Shown piece after piece: positions 50,471 through 59,749 of a stretch of DNA of 64,000 nucleotides. How positions within the stretch are numbered: position 1 is the stretch's first letter; the number at the start of each line of letters is the position of its first letter. The stretch is taken from positions 32,834 through 96,833 of the forward strand of contig JAIXWG010000016.1 in NCBI GenBank assembly GCA_027482245.1. The letters are read 5' to 3'. Both the position numbers and the translations under genes were made by a program. The stretch comes from Acetobacteraceae bacterium (GTDB lineage Bacteria; Pseudomonadota; Alphaproteobacteria; Acetobacterales; Acetobacteraceae). The notes below the pieces were generated by a model that saw only the letters and a program-made list of their open reading frames with translations, was not told the DNA's origin and did not search any database.

Positions 50471-51646
50471 CTATCCCAGCACGCGCGCCAGCCGCGCCAC
50501 CGCTTCCCGCGCCAGTTCCGGGCTGATGGCGAAGCAGATGCGGATGAAGCCCTCGCCCTCCGGCCCGAAGGCGGTGCCGGGGGCGACGCCGACCTTCGCC
50601 TCCCGCAGCAGGCGGAAGGCCAGGTCGAGGCTCTTCTCCCCGGTCTCCACCCGCGCCATCAGGTAGAAGGCGCCATCGGGCGGGAAGACGGTCACGCCCT
50701 TCAGGCGGGACAGGCCCTCCACCATGATGGCGCGGGCTTCCGCGCAGCGGCCGACCATGGTGCGGATGAAGGCGTCCCCCTCCTCCAGCGCCGTCACCGC
50801 GGCGTGCTGGATGAAGGTGGGGATGGAGGTGGTGTTGTACTGGCCGAGCTTGCCGAAGGTGGCGGCAAGGCCCTGCGGATAGACGATCCAGCCGGCCCGC
50901 CAGCCCGTCATCGCCCAGTTCTTGGAGAAGGTGTTGGTGACGATCAACCGGTCCGACGGCGTCGCGATCTGCAGGAAGGACGGCGCGATGGCATTGCCGT
51001 AGGTGAAGTGGTTGTAGACCTCGTCGGAGATGATCCAGAGGCCCCTCTCCCGCGCCGCCGCCAGCAGCGCCTCCATCTCGCCCAGCGGCATCATCCAGCC
51101 CGTGGGGTTGGAGGGTGAGTTCACGACGATGATCCGGGTCCGCGGCGTCACCGCCGCCAGGATGTCTTCCAGCGGCAGGGTGAAGCGGCCATTGGCACCC
51201 TGGCGGTAGGGCACCGTCACCGGCACGCCGCCGGTCACGCGCACGGCCTCCCCCAGGTTCGGCCAGCCGGGGACGGGAATGATGACCTCGTCGCCCGGCT
51301 CCAGCAGCGCCTGGCAGGCCTGCATGATGGCGTTCATGCCGCCGGCGGTGATGGCGAAGCGCTCGGGCGCCACCTCCACCCCCCAGTGGCGGCGGTGGTA
51401 GTCGGACAGCGCCTGGTGCAGGGCGGGAATGCCGCGGGAATAGGTGTAGCGGGTCTCCCCGGCCAGCATGGCGCGGTGCGCGGCCTCCACCACGAAACCG
51501 GGGGTGGGCAGGTCACCCTCCCCGATCCAGAGCTTCACCACATCCGGGTCGTCCCGCCCCCGGTCGGCGACCATGCCGATCTGGCTGGTGCCGACGCCTT
51601 GGATGCGGGCGGGCAGGATCTGGGTGAGATCGGCGGGCTGGTCCAT
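50471..51646 (-). CDS. Class I/II PLP-dependent aminotransferase
   Basis: 391 residues, AspC-like fold type I. Visible: VNSPSNPTGWMMPLGEM, DEVYNHFTYG, and the PLP Lys in NTFSKNWAMTGWRAGW; the N-terminal VVKLWIGEGDLPTPGFV is typical. The SKNWAMTGWR box is a known variant in bacterial aspartate or aromatic aminotransferases. It transfers an amino group from an amino acid to a 2-oxo acid in the cytosol. It sits between a Bug gene and the molybdenum hydroxylase genes, all on the minus strand, but gaps of 60-80 bases leave operon membership open. Confidence 0.9.
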   Translation of the reverse strand: MDQPADLTQILPARIQGVGTSQIGMVADRGRDDPDVVKLWIGEGDLPTPGFVVEAAHRAMLAGETRYTYSRGIPALHQALSDYHRRHWGVEVAPERFAITAGGMNAIMQACQALLEPGDEVIIPVPGWPNLGEAVRVTGGVPVTVPYRQGANGRFTLPLEDILAAVTPRTRIIVVNSPSNPTGWMMPLGEMEALLAAARERGLWIISDEVYNHFTYGNAIAPSFLQIATPSDRLIVTNTFSKNWAMTGWRAGWIVYPQGLAATFGKLGQYNTTSIPTFIQHAAVTALEEGDAFIRTMVGRCAEARAIMVEGLSRLKGVTVFPPDGAFYLMARVETGEKSLDLAFRLLREAKVGVAPGTAFGPEGEGFIRICFAISPELAREAVARLARVLG

Positions 51647-51713
51647 GCGGAAAGGCGTCCCCTGGCGGAGCGGAGCGGATGCCCCGCCGCCGCCGCCGGG
51701 GCAAGCCCCCGGC

Positions 51714-53912
51714 TTACACGCCCAGCGCCGCCCGCACGCGGTCCTTGGTGAAGGGCAGCGCCGCCAGCCGCCGCCCCGTCGCGGCGAGGACGGCGTTGGA
51801 GATGGCCGGCGCCACGGTGCCGAGGCCGAGTTCGCCGGCCGGCAGCGGCGTCTCCCCGCTGCGGATCAGGCGCACCTGCACCTCCGGCACCTCGCTTGCG
51901 CGCAGCACCTCGTAATCCCCGAAATTGGTCTGCTCCACCGCGCCATCCTTGAACGTCAGGCGTTCCGTCAGCGCGCTGGACAGGCCCCAGAGCAGCGAAC
52001 CCTCGATCTGCCGCGTGGCGTTGCGGGGCTGCACCGGCAGCCCGACATCGGCGGCGCACCACAGCCGCAGCACGCGAAGCCCGCCGGAGGCGCGGTCCAC
52101 CGCCACCTCCGCCACCGTGGCGGCGAGGGATTCGCCGAGTTGCGGCAGGCCGAGCTTGGCGAAGCCGATGCCGAGGCTCGTGCCGTCCCGCCGCCTTCCC
52201 CATTCCGCCATGGCGGCCACGGCCTCCACCACCGCGCGGGCCCTGGCATCCTTCAGCAGGGCGATGCGATAGGCGACCGGGTCGGCATTGGCCTGGCGGG
52301 CGAGGTCGTCGATCACGGCCTCCACCGCGAAGGCGTTGGGCCCCGCGCCGATGCCGCGCCAGGGGGCGGTGCGGACGCCGTGTTCCCGGTACACATGCTC
52401 CGTCAGTGCGGCGGGCATGTCGTAATGCGCGACATTGGCGTGGTAGGTGACGATGTGGTCCACGCCGCGCTGGGCATCGAGCCGCGCGCGGCCATAGAGC
52501 TGCGGCACGACGAGGTCTGCGGCCAGGCGGTGGCGCCAGCCCGTGATCTTCCCCGCGACGTCCAGCCCCACCTCGATCCGATGCGCGGTCATCGGCCGGA
52601 CATGGGCGTTGGCGATGTCATCCTCCCGCGTCGCCATCACCTTCACCGGCCGGCCGGCGGCCTTGGCGATGGTCACGGCTTCCAGCGCGTAGTCGATCGC
52701 GGCGCGGCGCCCGAAGCCGCCGCCCATGGTCTGCATGTGGACGGTGACGCGATCGGCGGGGATGCCCGCGATCTTCGCGGCCTCGTCCCGCACCAGGCTC
52801 GGCCATTGCGTGCCGGCCCAGACTTCCACCGCATCGGCGGTGACGGCGGCGACGCAGGTCAGGGGCTCCAGCTGCGCGTGATAGACGTAGTCGCTGGTGA
52901 ATTCGGCGGCATGGGTTCGCGCCGCGCCCGCGATGGCCTGCGCGGCTTCCCCCACCCGGACCACGGTCGCCGCCGGCTTCGCGGTGTCCCGCGCATCGGC
53001 GAGGTAGGAGGCCAGGGCGGGTTCGGAGGAATGGGTCGCCCCCTCCCCCGGCGACCATTGCACGACCAGCGCCCGGCGCGCGGCCAGCACGGCCTCCACC
53101 CGCTCGCCCACGATGGCGACGCCCTGGTCGAGCGGCAGCACATGGGTGATGCCGGGCCGGGCCAGCAGCGCGGCGCCGTTGTGGGAGACGGGCCGCGCGC
53201 CGAGGCCGGGCGACCGCGCGACGGTCGCGTGCAGCATGCCCGGCAGGCGGATGTCGATGGCGAAGACCGCCTGGCCCGTCGCCTTGGCCGGCACGTCGAA
53301 GCGGGGCACGTCCCGCCCCAACAGGCGGAAGGCGGCCACCGGCTTCAGCGCCGCGGGGGCGATCTCCGGCAGCGTCGCGGGGACGGTCGCGAAGGCGGCG
53401 ACCTCCCCATAGCCGATGCGGCGGTTCGACGCGGCGTGGACGACCACGCTCGGCTCCGTCGTCAGCTGGTCCACCGGCACGCCCCAATGGGCCGCGACCG
53501 CATCCAGCAGCACGCGGCGGGCCTGGGCGCCGGCGATGCGCAGCGGCATCCAGTAGCCGCGGACGGAGAGGCTGGCGACGACGAACTGGCTGCGGAAGAC
53601 CGGGCTGTCATAGGCCGGGCGGACGGGTGCGGTCTCGATCCGGACGCGGCTCCAATCCGCATCCAGCTCCTCCGCCACGATCAGCGGCAGGGCGGTGTTG
53701 GAGGCCTGGCCCATCTCCGGCACCGGGGCCTGGATGGTGATGGTGCCGTCGGTGGCAATGCGGACATAGGCGTTCAGAGCGGGGGCGTTCAGGGTCGCCG
53801 GGCCGGGCGGCGCCGACTGTGCCCCGGCCGTGCCGGGGCCCTGGAAGGCAAAGGTGAAGGCGAGGCCGGTGCCGAGGAAGGCGCGGCGGGAGAGGGCGAG
53901 GGCTTCGGTCAT
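51714..53912 (-). CDS. Molybdopterin-binding subunit of an IorB-like hydroxylase
   Basis: 732 residues. Tat signal at the start (LSRRAFLGTGLAFTFAFQ), then the molybdenum-cofactor fold of the xanthine-dehydrogenase family (PEMGQASNTALPLIVAEELD; GGGFGRRAAIDYALEA; TAPWRGIGAGPNAFAVEAVI) and the active-site Glu region AGELGLGTVAPAISNAV. Tat signal plus size match isoquinoline 1-oxidoreductase beta subunits, periplasmic enzymes that hydroxylate N-heterocycles or oxidise aldehydes. Start at 53912 follows the 2Fe-2S subunit stop by one base. No XdhC-type maturation factor or cytochrome c gene lies nearby. Confidence 0.9.
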   Translation of the reverse strand: MTEALALSRRAFLGTGLAFTFAFQGPGTAGAQSAPPGPATLNAPALNAYVRIATDGTITIQAPVPEMGQASNTALPLIVAEELDADWSRVRIETAPVRPAYDSPVFRSQFVVASLSVRGYWMPLRIAGAQARRVLLDAVAAHWGVPVDQLTTEPSVVVHAASNRRIGYGEVAAFATVPATLPEIAPAALKPVAAFRLLGRDVPRFDVPAKATGQAVFAIDIRLPGMLHATVARSPGLGARPVSHNGAALLARPGITHVLPLDQGVAIVGERVEAVLAARRALVVQWSPGEGATHSSEPALASYLADARDTAKPAATVVRVGEAAQAIAGAARTHAAEFTSDYVYHAQLEPLTCVAAVTADAVEVWAGTQWPSLVRDEAAKIAGIPADRVTVHMQTMGGGFGRRAAIDYALEAVTIAKAAGRPVKVMATREDDIANAHVRPMTAHRIEVGLDVAGKITGWRHRLAADLVVPQLYGRARLDAQRGVDHIVTYHANVAHYDMPAALTEHVYREHGVRTAPWRGIGAGPNAFAVEAVIDDLARQANADPVAYRIALLKDARARAVVEAVAAMAEWGRRRDGTSLGIGFAKLGLPQLGESLAATVAEVAVDRASGGLRVLRLWCAADVGLPVQPRNATRQIEGSLLWGLSSALTERLTFKDGAVEQTNFGDYEVLRASEVPEVQVRLIRSGETPLPAGELGLGTVAPAISNAVLAATGRRLAALPFTKDRVRAALGV

Positions 53913-53913
53913 C

Positions 53914-54366
53914 TCAGACGGTCCCCGCGGCCTGCTCGATCGCCTCGGCGATCTGGTTGTGGGTCGCGCAGCGGCAGAGGTTGCCATCCATATGGGCCAG
54001 GATCTCCTGCCGCGTCGGGCGGGGCGTGCGGGCCAGCAGCGTCGCGGCCTGCATGATCTGGCCGGACTGGCAGTAGCCGCATTGCGGCGCCTCCACCGCC
54101 ACCCAGGCGCGCACCAGCGGGTGGTCCGCGCCGCCGGGCAGGCCCTCGATCGTCGTCACCGCCTTGCCCACGGCATCGCCGGCCGGGACGGAACAGGACC
54201 GCACGGCCTCCCCATCCAGGTGGACCGTGCAGGCCCCGCAGGCGGCGACGCCGCAGCCATATTTGGTGCCGGTCAGGCCGAGATGTTCGCGCAGGACCCA
54301 GAGCAGCGGCGTTTCCGGCTCCGCCGCCACCGTGACGGCGCGGTTGTTGACCGTGAGCGAGATCAT
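53914..54366 (-). CDS. 2Fe-2S subunit of an IorA-like hydroxylase
   Basis: 150 residues, standard for the small subunit. Plant-type 2Fe-2S ligands [16 protein letters not shown] plus C in VRSCSVPAG, and the second cluster ligands [10 protein letters not shown] and [11 protein letters not shown]. It passes electrons from the molybdenum centre to an acceptor. It has no signal of its own and would travel with the Tat-exported large subunit. Start is MISLTVNN at 54366 behind GAGGGA; the frame is open further upstream but without a start signal. Confidence 0.92.
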   Translation of the reverse strand: MISLTVNNRAVTVAAEPETPLLWVLREHLGLTGTKYGCGVAACGACTVHLDGEAVRSCSVPAGDAVGKAVTTIEGLPGGADHPLVRAWVAVEAPQCGYCQSGQIMQAATLLARTPRPTRQEILAHMDGNLCRCATHNQIAEAIEQAAGTV

Positions 54367-54626
54367 GGCGTCCCTCCTGTGCGGCGGCCCTTGCCGGCCC
54401 GTCCCTTGTCCCTGCGGCCGCTCCCGGCAGCCCGGCGAACGGATGGGGGAATTGGCGGGGCGCGTCAATCAAAGGTTGCAGCCCGTCCATCCCGCCGTCA
54501 CGTCCCGGGGGGCGTCCGGGGGGCGGGGCAGCACCCGTCATTGCGCTGGCGCAGGCCGGCCGGTAAACAGGCGGCCCCCGCCGGCGCGTCCGAGTTGCCT
54601 CGGCGGGCCGCACCGGGTGGCGATGG
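54367..54626. promoter_or_regulatory. Divergent gap before the ten-gene decoration operon
   Basis: 260 bases between the IorA-like gene (minus) and the adenylation-enzyme gene (plus); it must hold promoters for both. It is mostly GC-rich with several G/C runs. The only AT-richer stretch is around 54465-54480 (CAATCAAAGGTTGC). I find no convincing -35/-10 pair, operator or gene. Confidence 0.4.
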
Positions 54627-56186
54627 ATGGCCAGCTATCACTACAACCTCGGCGCGATGTTCGCCGAGCGGGCCGGCCTTGCCGCCGAAGCCCCGGCACT
54701 CCGCACCCCAGCGGGGGACATCACCCATGCGCGCCTGCTGGAGGATGCGGTGGGGCTGGCGGCGCTGCTGCACGGGCAGGGCTTCGCGCAGGGCGACGTC
54801 ATCGCCATCGCCCACAACAAGGCGCCGGCTTCCTATGCGCTGATGCTGGCGGCGCTCCGCCTCGGCATCGCCTATGTCGCCATCGACACCGCCTCCCCCT
54901 CCGCACGCAACGCCCATATCCTGCGCACCGCCGGCGCCCGGGCGCTGTTCGTGGATGAGGCCGAGCACCTGCCCGCCATGCGGGACCTGGCGGCGGAGGC
55001 CGGCGCGCCGGCGATCCTGTTGGGCGATGCCGACCTGCCCCCGGTGACGGCGGCTGAGCGCGACCGGCAGCGGGACGCGATGGCGGCCGTGGACGGCGCC
55101 TGCATCGCCTACATCATGTTCACCTCCGGCTCCACCGGCATGCCGAAGGGCGTGGCGGTGACGCACCAGAACGTCCTGCACCTCATCGAATGGGGGCGGC
55201 AGCGCTTCGGCATCGGCGCGGGCGACGTCTTCGCCAATCTCAGCCCGATGTATTTCGACAACTCGGTCTTCGATTTCTATGTCGGCCTGTTCAATGGCGC
55301 GGCGCTGGCGCCGGTGCATCGCAGCCTGCTGACGGCGCCCGCCGCCCTCATCGCCCATGTCGCGCGGATGGGCTGCACCATCTGGTTCTCCGTCCCGTCG
55401 CTGCTGATCTACGTCGTGACCATGAAGGCGCTGACCGCGACGGCGCTGCCCACGCTTCGCCGGATCATCTTCGGCGGAGAGGGCTACCCGAAGGTCGAGC
55501 TGGCGAAGCTGCACCGGATGTATGGCGGCCAGGCGACGCTGGTGAACGTCTATGGCCCCACCGAATGCACCTGCATCTGCAGCGCGCATGACATCTCGGA
55601 CGCAGATTTCGCCGACATGACGGGCCTGCCGACGCTCGGCCGGCTGAACCCCAATTTCGACCACCTGGTGCTGGACGAGGATGGCGCGCCCGCGGAGCAG
55701 GGGGAGCTCTGCCTGATCGGCCCCAACGTCGCCGCCGGCTACTTCAACGACCTGGACCGCACCGCTAGCGCCTTCGTCACCCTGACGGAGCCCGCGCGCT
55801 TCATGAAGCGCATGTACCGCACCGGCGACCTGGTGCGGCGGCAGGACGGGCTGCTCTACTTCGTCGGCCGCAAGGACAACCAGATCAAGCATATGGGCTA
55901 CCGGATCGAGCTGGAGGAGGTGGAGCATGGCCTCGCCAAGCTGCCCGGCGTCTTCCAGGCCGCCGCCGTCTACCACCGCACCAGCTCGGCCTTCGGCAAG
56001 CTCATCGGCTTCGTCGCCACCAGCGAAACGCTGGAGGAAGCGGCGCTTCGCCAGCAACTGGCAAGGCACCTGCCGGACTACATGATCCCGAGCCGCATCG
56101 TGCTGACCGACCACCTGCCGAAGAGCCCGAACGGCAAGGTGGACCGGCAGCGCCTGGCCGCACAGCTGAGGGAGCAGGCGCCATGA
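54627..56186 (+). CDS. Stand-alone amino-acid adenylation enzyme (NRPS A-domain / DltA-like)
   Basis: 519 residues, one complete adenylation domain with all core motifs: A3 MFTSGSTGMPKGVAVTHQNV (about 166-185), A4 YFDNSVFDFY, A5 NVYGPTE, A7 YRTGDLVRR, A8 GRKDNQIKHMGYRIELEEVE and A10 SPNGKVDR with the catalytic Lys. The Asp in FDNS corresponds to the residue that binds the alpha-amino group in amino-acid-specific domains, so an amino acid is the likely substrate. It has no fused carrier domain, but a free ACP is encoded 3.3 kb downstream in the same operon. First gene of that operon; the next start overlaps its stop. Confidence 0.9.
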   Translation: MASYHYNLGAMFAERAGLAAEAPALRTPAGDITHARLLEDAVGLAALLHGQGFAQGDVIAIAHNKAPASYALMLAALRLGIAYVAIDTASPSARNAHILRTAGARALFVDEAEHLPAMRDLAAEAGAPAILLGDADLPPVTAAERDRQRDAMAAVDGACIAYIMFTSGSTGMPKGVAVTHQNVLHLIEWGRQRFGIGAGDVFANLSPMYFDNSVFDFYVGLFNGAALAPVHRSLLTAPAALIAHVARMGCTIWFSVPSLLIYVVTMKALTATALPTLRRIIFGGEGYPKVELAKLHRMYGGQATLVNVYGPTECTCICSAHDISDADFADMTGLPTLGRLNPNFDHLVLDEDGAPAEQGELCLIGPNVAAGYFNDLDRTASAFVTLTEPARFMKRMYRTGDLVRRQDGLLYFVGRKDNQIKHMGYRIELEEVEHGLAKLPGVFQAAAVYHRTSSAFGKLIGFVATSETLEEAALRQQLARHLPDYMIPSRIVLTDHLPKSPNGKVDRQRLAAQLREQAP

Positions 56187-56872
56187 CCGAACCCGCGATC
56201 AACGCGAATTTCGAGGGGTTCTACGCCAAGCGCACGGGCGCGCGGACCTACCCCACCGAATTCGTCGTGCGCATCTTCCTGGCGCAGTATCCCGGGCTGC
56301 GCTTCGCGAAGCCGGCCAAGGGGGCGCGCATCCTCGACGTCGCTTTCGGCGATGGCCGCAACACGGGCTTCCTCTGCGAACAGGGCTTCGAGGTCGGGGG
56401 CATCGAGATCACCCAGGGGATCGTGGACCAGACCACGGCGCGGCTGGAAGCGCAGGGGCTGCGCGCCGACCTTCGCGTAGGGCGGAACACCAGCATTCCC
56501 TTCCCCGATGCCAGCTTCGACGCGATCCTGGCCTGCGCCTGCTGCTACTATTGCGACGAGGGCGAGGAGATGCGCGACAACCTCCGCGAATACGCCCGCG
56601 TCCTGAAGCCCGGCGGCACGCTCATCGCCTCGGTCGCCGACAGCTCCTCCTACATCTTCGAAGGGGCAGAGAAGCTGCCGGACGGGTCCTTCCGCATCGC
56701 GCGGGACCATTACGGCAACCGCGTCGGCTACCGCCTGCACGGCTTCGCCGACTGCGCGGGGCTGGAGGCCTATTTCGCCCCGCAATTCCAGGATTTCTCC
56801 ATCGGCCACGCCAGCAACGACTATTTCGGAATCGGCGAGAAGCTGTTCTGGATCGTCTGCCGCAAGAAGTAG
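56183..56872 (+). CDS. Class I SAM-dependent methyltransferase 1
   Basis: 229 residues. Motif I ILDVAFGDGRNTGFLCE (about 52-68), acidic loop, then motif IV region ASFDAILACACCYYCDEGEE and LKPGGTLIASVA. N-terminal KRTGARTYPTEFVVRIFL is reminiscent of methyltransferases acting on sugar nucleotides in surface-glycan loci. ATG overlaps the adenylation-enzyme stop (ATGA). Substrate unknown; the cluster suggests a sugar or aminoacyl group. Confidence 0.88.
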   Translation: MTEPAINANFEGFYAKRTGARTYPTEFVVRIFLAQYPGLRFAKPAKGARILDVAFGDGRNTGFLCEQGFEVGGIEITQGIVDQTTARLEAQGLRADLRVGRNTSIPFPDASFDAILACACCYYCDEGEEMRDNLREYARVLKPGGTLIASVADSSSYIFEGAEKLPDGSFRIARDHYGNRVGYRLHGFADCAGLEAYFAPQFQDFSIGHASNDYFGIGEKLFWIVCRKK

Positions 56873-56882
56873 GATGCCCCTG

Positions 56883-57857
56883 ATGCCGCAGCACGCGATC
56901 CCCTTCCGATGCCCGGAGCCCGGCTGCGCCGCGGCCATGGTGGCCAGCGACACGGGCCTGGCCTGCACGGCGGGCCACGCCTTCCCCTATGCGCCGGGCA
57001 CGCGCATCCCGGTCTTCGCCGACGCGCCGGCGGGCAGCAGCGAATATTCCATCACCGATGCGGCCGCGATCCACGACAACGCGCTGCGCTGGCTCTTCGC
57101 CACCTTCGGCACGGATGAGGCGACGCTGCGCGAACGCCTGGTCGCGCGGCTCGGCCTGCGGCGCGGGCAGTCCGTGCTCGTCACGGGTGCGGGCGCGGGC
57201 AACGACCTGCCGCATATCGCGGAGAAGCTCGGCGGCCAGGGCAGCATCCACGCGCAGGACATCGCCAGCCAGATGCTGCTGGCGGGTGCCGAGCGCTGCG
57301 GCGACGCGATCGCGGCCATGGGCATCGACATCCAGTTCTCGGTCTGCGACGCGACGCGCCTGCCCTATGGCGATGCGGCCTTCGACGCGGCCTACCACTA
57401 TGGCGGCATCAACCTCTTCTCCAGCATCGAGCGCGGCATCGCGGAGATGAACCGCGTAGTGAAGCCGGGCGGCCGCATCGTCATCGCCGATGAGGGCATG
57501 GGCCCCTGGCTGCTGAAGACGGAGCTCGGCCGCGCGCTGATCGCCAACAACGCGCTCTACGCCCACCAGGCACCGATGGCGCTGCTGCCGGAGACGGCGC
57601 GCGACGTCACCCTCTCCTTCGAGCTGCACAACTGCTTCTACGTGATCGACTTCCTGGTCGGCGACGGCCCGCTGCCCATCGACCTCGACGTGCCGCATGT
57701 CGGCCGCCGCGGCGGCAGCATCCGCAAGCGCTTCGCGGGGCAGCTGGAAGGCGTCGATCCCGCGCTGAAGGAAGCCGTCTACCGCAAGGCGGAGCAGGCT
57801 GGTGTCAGCCGAGTCGATTTCCTCGAGACGGCGCTGCGCGCCGCGCTGGAACGCTGA
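56883..57857 (+). CDS. Class I SAM-dependent methyltransferase 2 with Cys-rich N-terminus
   Basis: 324 residues. The first 35 residues hold Cys and His in FRCPEPGCAAAM and LACTAGHAF, a small zinc-ribbon-like knuckle as seen in front of some methyltransferases (RlmA type). Then comes motif I VLVTGAGAGNDLPHIAEKL, DATRLPYGDAAFDAA and VVKPGGRIVIADEG. I prefer ATG 56883 with AGGA upstream; ATG 56874 is the alternative. It lies 10 bases after methyltransferase 1 and 2 bases before the propeller gene. Confidence 0.85.
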   Translation: MPQHAIPFRCPEPGCAAAMVASDTGLACTAGHAFPYAPGTRIPVFADAPAGSSEYSITDAAAIHDNALRWLFATFGTDEATLRERLVARLGLRRGQSVLVTGAGAGNDLPHIAEKLGGQGSIHAQDIASQMLLAGAERCGDAIAAMGIDIQFSVCDATRLPYGDAAFDAAYHYGGINLFSSIERGIAEMNRVVKPGGRIVIADEGMGPWLLKTELGRALIANNALYAHQAPMALLPETARDVTLSFELHNCFYVIDFLVGDGPLPIDLDVPHVGRRGGSIRKRFAGQLEGVDPALKEAVYRKAEQAGVSRVDFLETALRAALER

Positions 57858-57859
57858 TC

Positions 57860-58813
57860 ATGCATCCGCTGCGGCGGTCGCTGGAAGCGGGGCGGCCCTT
57901 CGCCTGGCGCAAGACGGGGCTCGTGTACGCACCGTCGATGCCGGGCTTCACCCATGGGTCGCACCCCTGCACCATCCACCTGGACGGCGACCGCTTCGTC
58001 ATCGCCTTCACCAGCCGGGATGCGCAGCAGCGGTCCCAGGCCTTCCTGTCCTACGCCACGGTCCGCGACGGGCGGATGGTGCTGGAAGGCACGCCGAAGC
58101 TGGCGATGACGCATGGCGCGCCCGGCACTTTCGATTGCGACGGCGTCATCGGCGTCTGCATCGTGCCGCATGGCGGGCGCAACTACCTCTATTACGTCGG
58201 CTGGCAGAACCTGCCGGAGGGGCTGTGGATCTGCGACACCGGGCGCGCGATCCTCGACCTGGAAAAGCTGACCTGCACGCGGGAATTCATGGGCCCCGTG
58301 CTGGGGCGGGACAAGTCGAACCCCCTTTTCGCCGCGGCCACCGCCATCCTGGTGGAGGATGGGCGCTGGCGCACCTGGTACAATTCCGGGATCAGCTGGA
58401 CGCGCACGGAAGCCGGCTGGCTGCATCATTACGGCATCCACCACGCCCATTCCGCGGACGGCGTGGACTGGACCTGCGACCCCGGCCTGGTGCTGCCCTT
58501 CAAGGATGAGCACGAATACGCCTTCGGCCGCCCGAGCGTGATCCGGCGCGACGGCATCCTGTTCATGTGGTTCGCCCACCGCGCCTCCCCCGGCATCCCC
58601 ACCTACCGCATCGGCTTCGCCCATTCGCGGGACGGGCTGCACTGGACGCGGCGCGACGACCTGGCCGGCATCGATGTCGCCGCCGAGGGCTGGGACAGCG
58701 AGATGATCTGCTACCCCTACATCTTCGAGCACCAGGGACGCGTCCACATGCTTTACAACGGCAATGGCTACGGTAGGACCGGCTTCGGCCTCGCCGTGCT
58801 CGACGACGCGTGA
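57860..58813 (+). CDS. Five-bladed beta-propeller glycosidase-fold protein (GH32/43/130-like)
   Basis: 317 residues rich in Trp/Tyr/Asp with repeating motifs of a glycosidase propeller: VYAPSMPGFTHGSHPCTIHL, FDCDGVIGVCIVP, FAAATAILVEDGRWRTWYNS, HSADGVDW, FGRPSVIRRDGILFMWF, HSRDGLHW, YIFEHQGRVHMLYNG. The repeated HS-DG-HW pieces mark blade edges. No signal peptide, so it is cytosolic, odd for a glycan hydrolase. It could bind or process an activated sugar inside the cell. Such proteins occur in surface-glycan gene clusters with no known function. Confidence 0.75.
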   Translation: MHPLRRSLEAGRPFAWRKTGLVYAPSMPGFTHGSHPCTIHLDGDRFVIAFTSRDAQQRSQAFLSYATVRDGRMVLEGTPKLAMTHGAPGTFDCDGVIGVCIVPHGGRNYLYYVGWQNLPEGLWICDTGRAILDLEKLTCTREFMGPVLGRDKSNPLFAAATAILVEDGRWRTWYNSGISWTRTEAGWLHHYGIHHAHSADGVDWTCDPGLVLPFKDEHEYAFGRPSVIRRDGILFMWFAHRASPGIPTYRIGFAHSRDGLHWTRRDDLAGIDVAAEGWDSEMICYPYIFEHQGRVHMLYNGNGYGRTGFGLAVLDDA

Positions 58814-58836
58814 GCCAGGCAGGAGGCCGGTCCGGG

Positions 58837-59508
58837 ATGAAGCGCATCGTTCTGGCGGGGAACGCGGTGACGGCGGAGATCCTCCACCGCTACCTCGATC
58901 GGGACCTGCGCTACAGCGTCGCGGGCCTGACCGTGGACGATGCCTATGTCGATGGCGGCGCGACCTTCGAGGCGCCGGTCGTCGGCCTCTCCGCGCTGCC
59001 GGACCGCTTCACGCCGCAGGATGTCGCCATCGTCATGGCCATGGGCTACGGCGCGGTGAACGGGCATCGCCGGTCGATGTTCGAACGGCTGAAGGCCATG
59101 GGCTACGCGATCGAGACCTACCTGCACCCGCAGGCCATGATCCACACCGCGCACCCGATCGGGGAAGGCAGCGTCGTGCTGCCCGGCGCGCTGGTGGAGC
59201 CGGAAGTGCGGGTCGGCGCCAACACCATGATCTGGGGCAACGTGACGATCGCGCACCATGCCGTGGTCGGCGACCATTGCTGGGTCGCCTCCGGCGCCGT
59301 CGTCTCCGGCAAGGCCAGCATCGGCGACCAGTGCTTCATCGGCGTCAACGCCACCATCGTGAATGCGGTGGCGGTCGGCGCGGGTACCATCGTGGGCGGC
59401 GGCGCCCTCATCACCCGGGACGTCGCGCCCGACACCGTGCACCTGGCCCGTTCGGCGGAGAAGTTCCGCTTCGGCGCCCAGGACTACGCCAGGCATTTCG
59501 GATTCTGA
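58837..59508 (+). CDS. NeuD/PglD-type sugar acyltransferase (left-handed beta-helix)
   Basis: 223 residues. N-terminal Rossmann-like domain (KRIVLAGNAVTAEILHRYLD) and a C-terminal hexapeptide-repeat helix (about 100-210; GEGSVVLPGALVEPEVRVGA, HAVVGDHCWVASGAVVSGKA, IGVNATIVNAVAVGAGTIVG). The catalytic His of PglD relatives probably lies in IAHHAVVGDH. These enzymes acetylate or otherwise acylate amino groups of UDP- or CMP-sugars. I chose ATG 58837 with AGGAGG 9 bases ahead; an upstream GTG at 58810 overlaps the previous stop. Confidence 0.85.
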   Translation: MKRIVLAGNAVTAEILHRYLDRDLRYSVAGLTVDDAYVDGGATFEAPVVGLSALPDRFTPQDVAIVMAMGYGAVNGHRRSMFERLKAMGYAIETYLHPQAMIHTAHPIGEGSVVLPGALVEPEVRVGANTMIWGNVTIAHHAVVGDHCWVASGAVVSGKASIGDQCFIGVNATIVNAVAVGAGTIVGGGALITRDVAPDTVHLARSAEKFRFGAQDYARHFGF

Positions 59509-59509
59509 C

Positions 59510-59749
59510 ATGAACAAGCGCCTCAGGACCCTGCTGTCGGATGTGCTCGGCGTCCGCGCCGGCGACCTCCGGATCGACCTGCCGCGATCGGAGATCGCGA
59601 GCTGGGATTCGCTGAAGCAGATGGACCTCGTCACCTCGCTCGAGCGCGAATACGGGATCGAGCTGGAGCTGGCCGACATCATCCGGCTGGATTCCATCGC
59701 GAACATCGTGGCCGTGCTGGCCGACAAGGGCGTCGATCTTGCGGATTGA
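59510..59749 (+). CDS. Free-standing acyl/peptidyl carrier protein
   Basis: 79 residues, one ACP/PCP domain. The phosphopantetheine Ser is in SWDSLKQMDLV; helix II continues VTSLEREYGIELELADI, and the D-S-L box is intact. Distinct from the housekeeping AcpP (which has a DSLDTVEL-type site), and closer to carrier proteins serving adenylation enzymes. It should be loaded by the adenylation enzyme at 54627 and present the aminoacyl group to the SDR, GNAT or PglD-like enzymes next to it. Starts one base after the preceding stop. Confidence 0.9.
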   Translation: MNKRLRTLLSDVLGVRAGDLRIDLPRSEIASWDSLKQMDLVTSLEREYGIELELADIIRLDSIANIVAVLADKGVDLAD

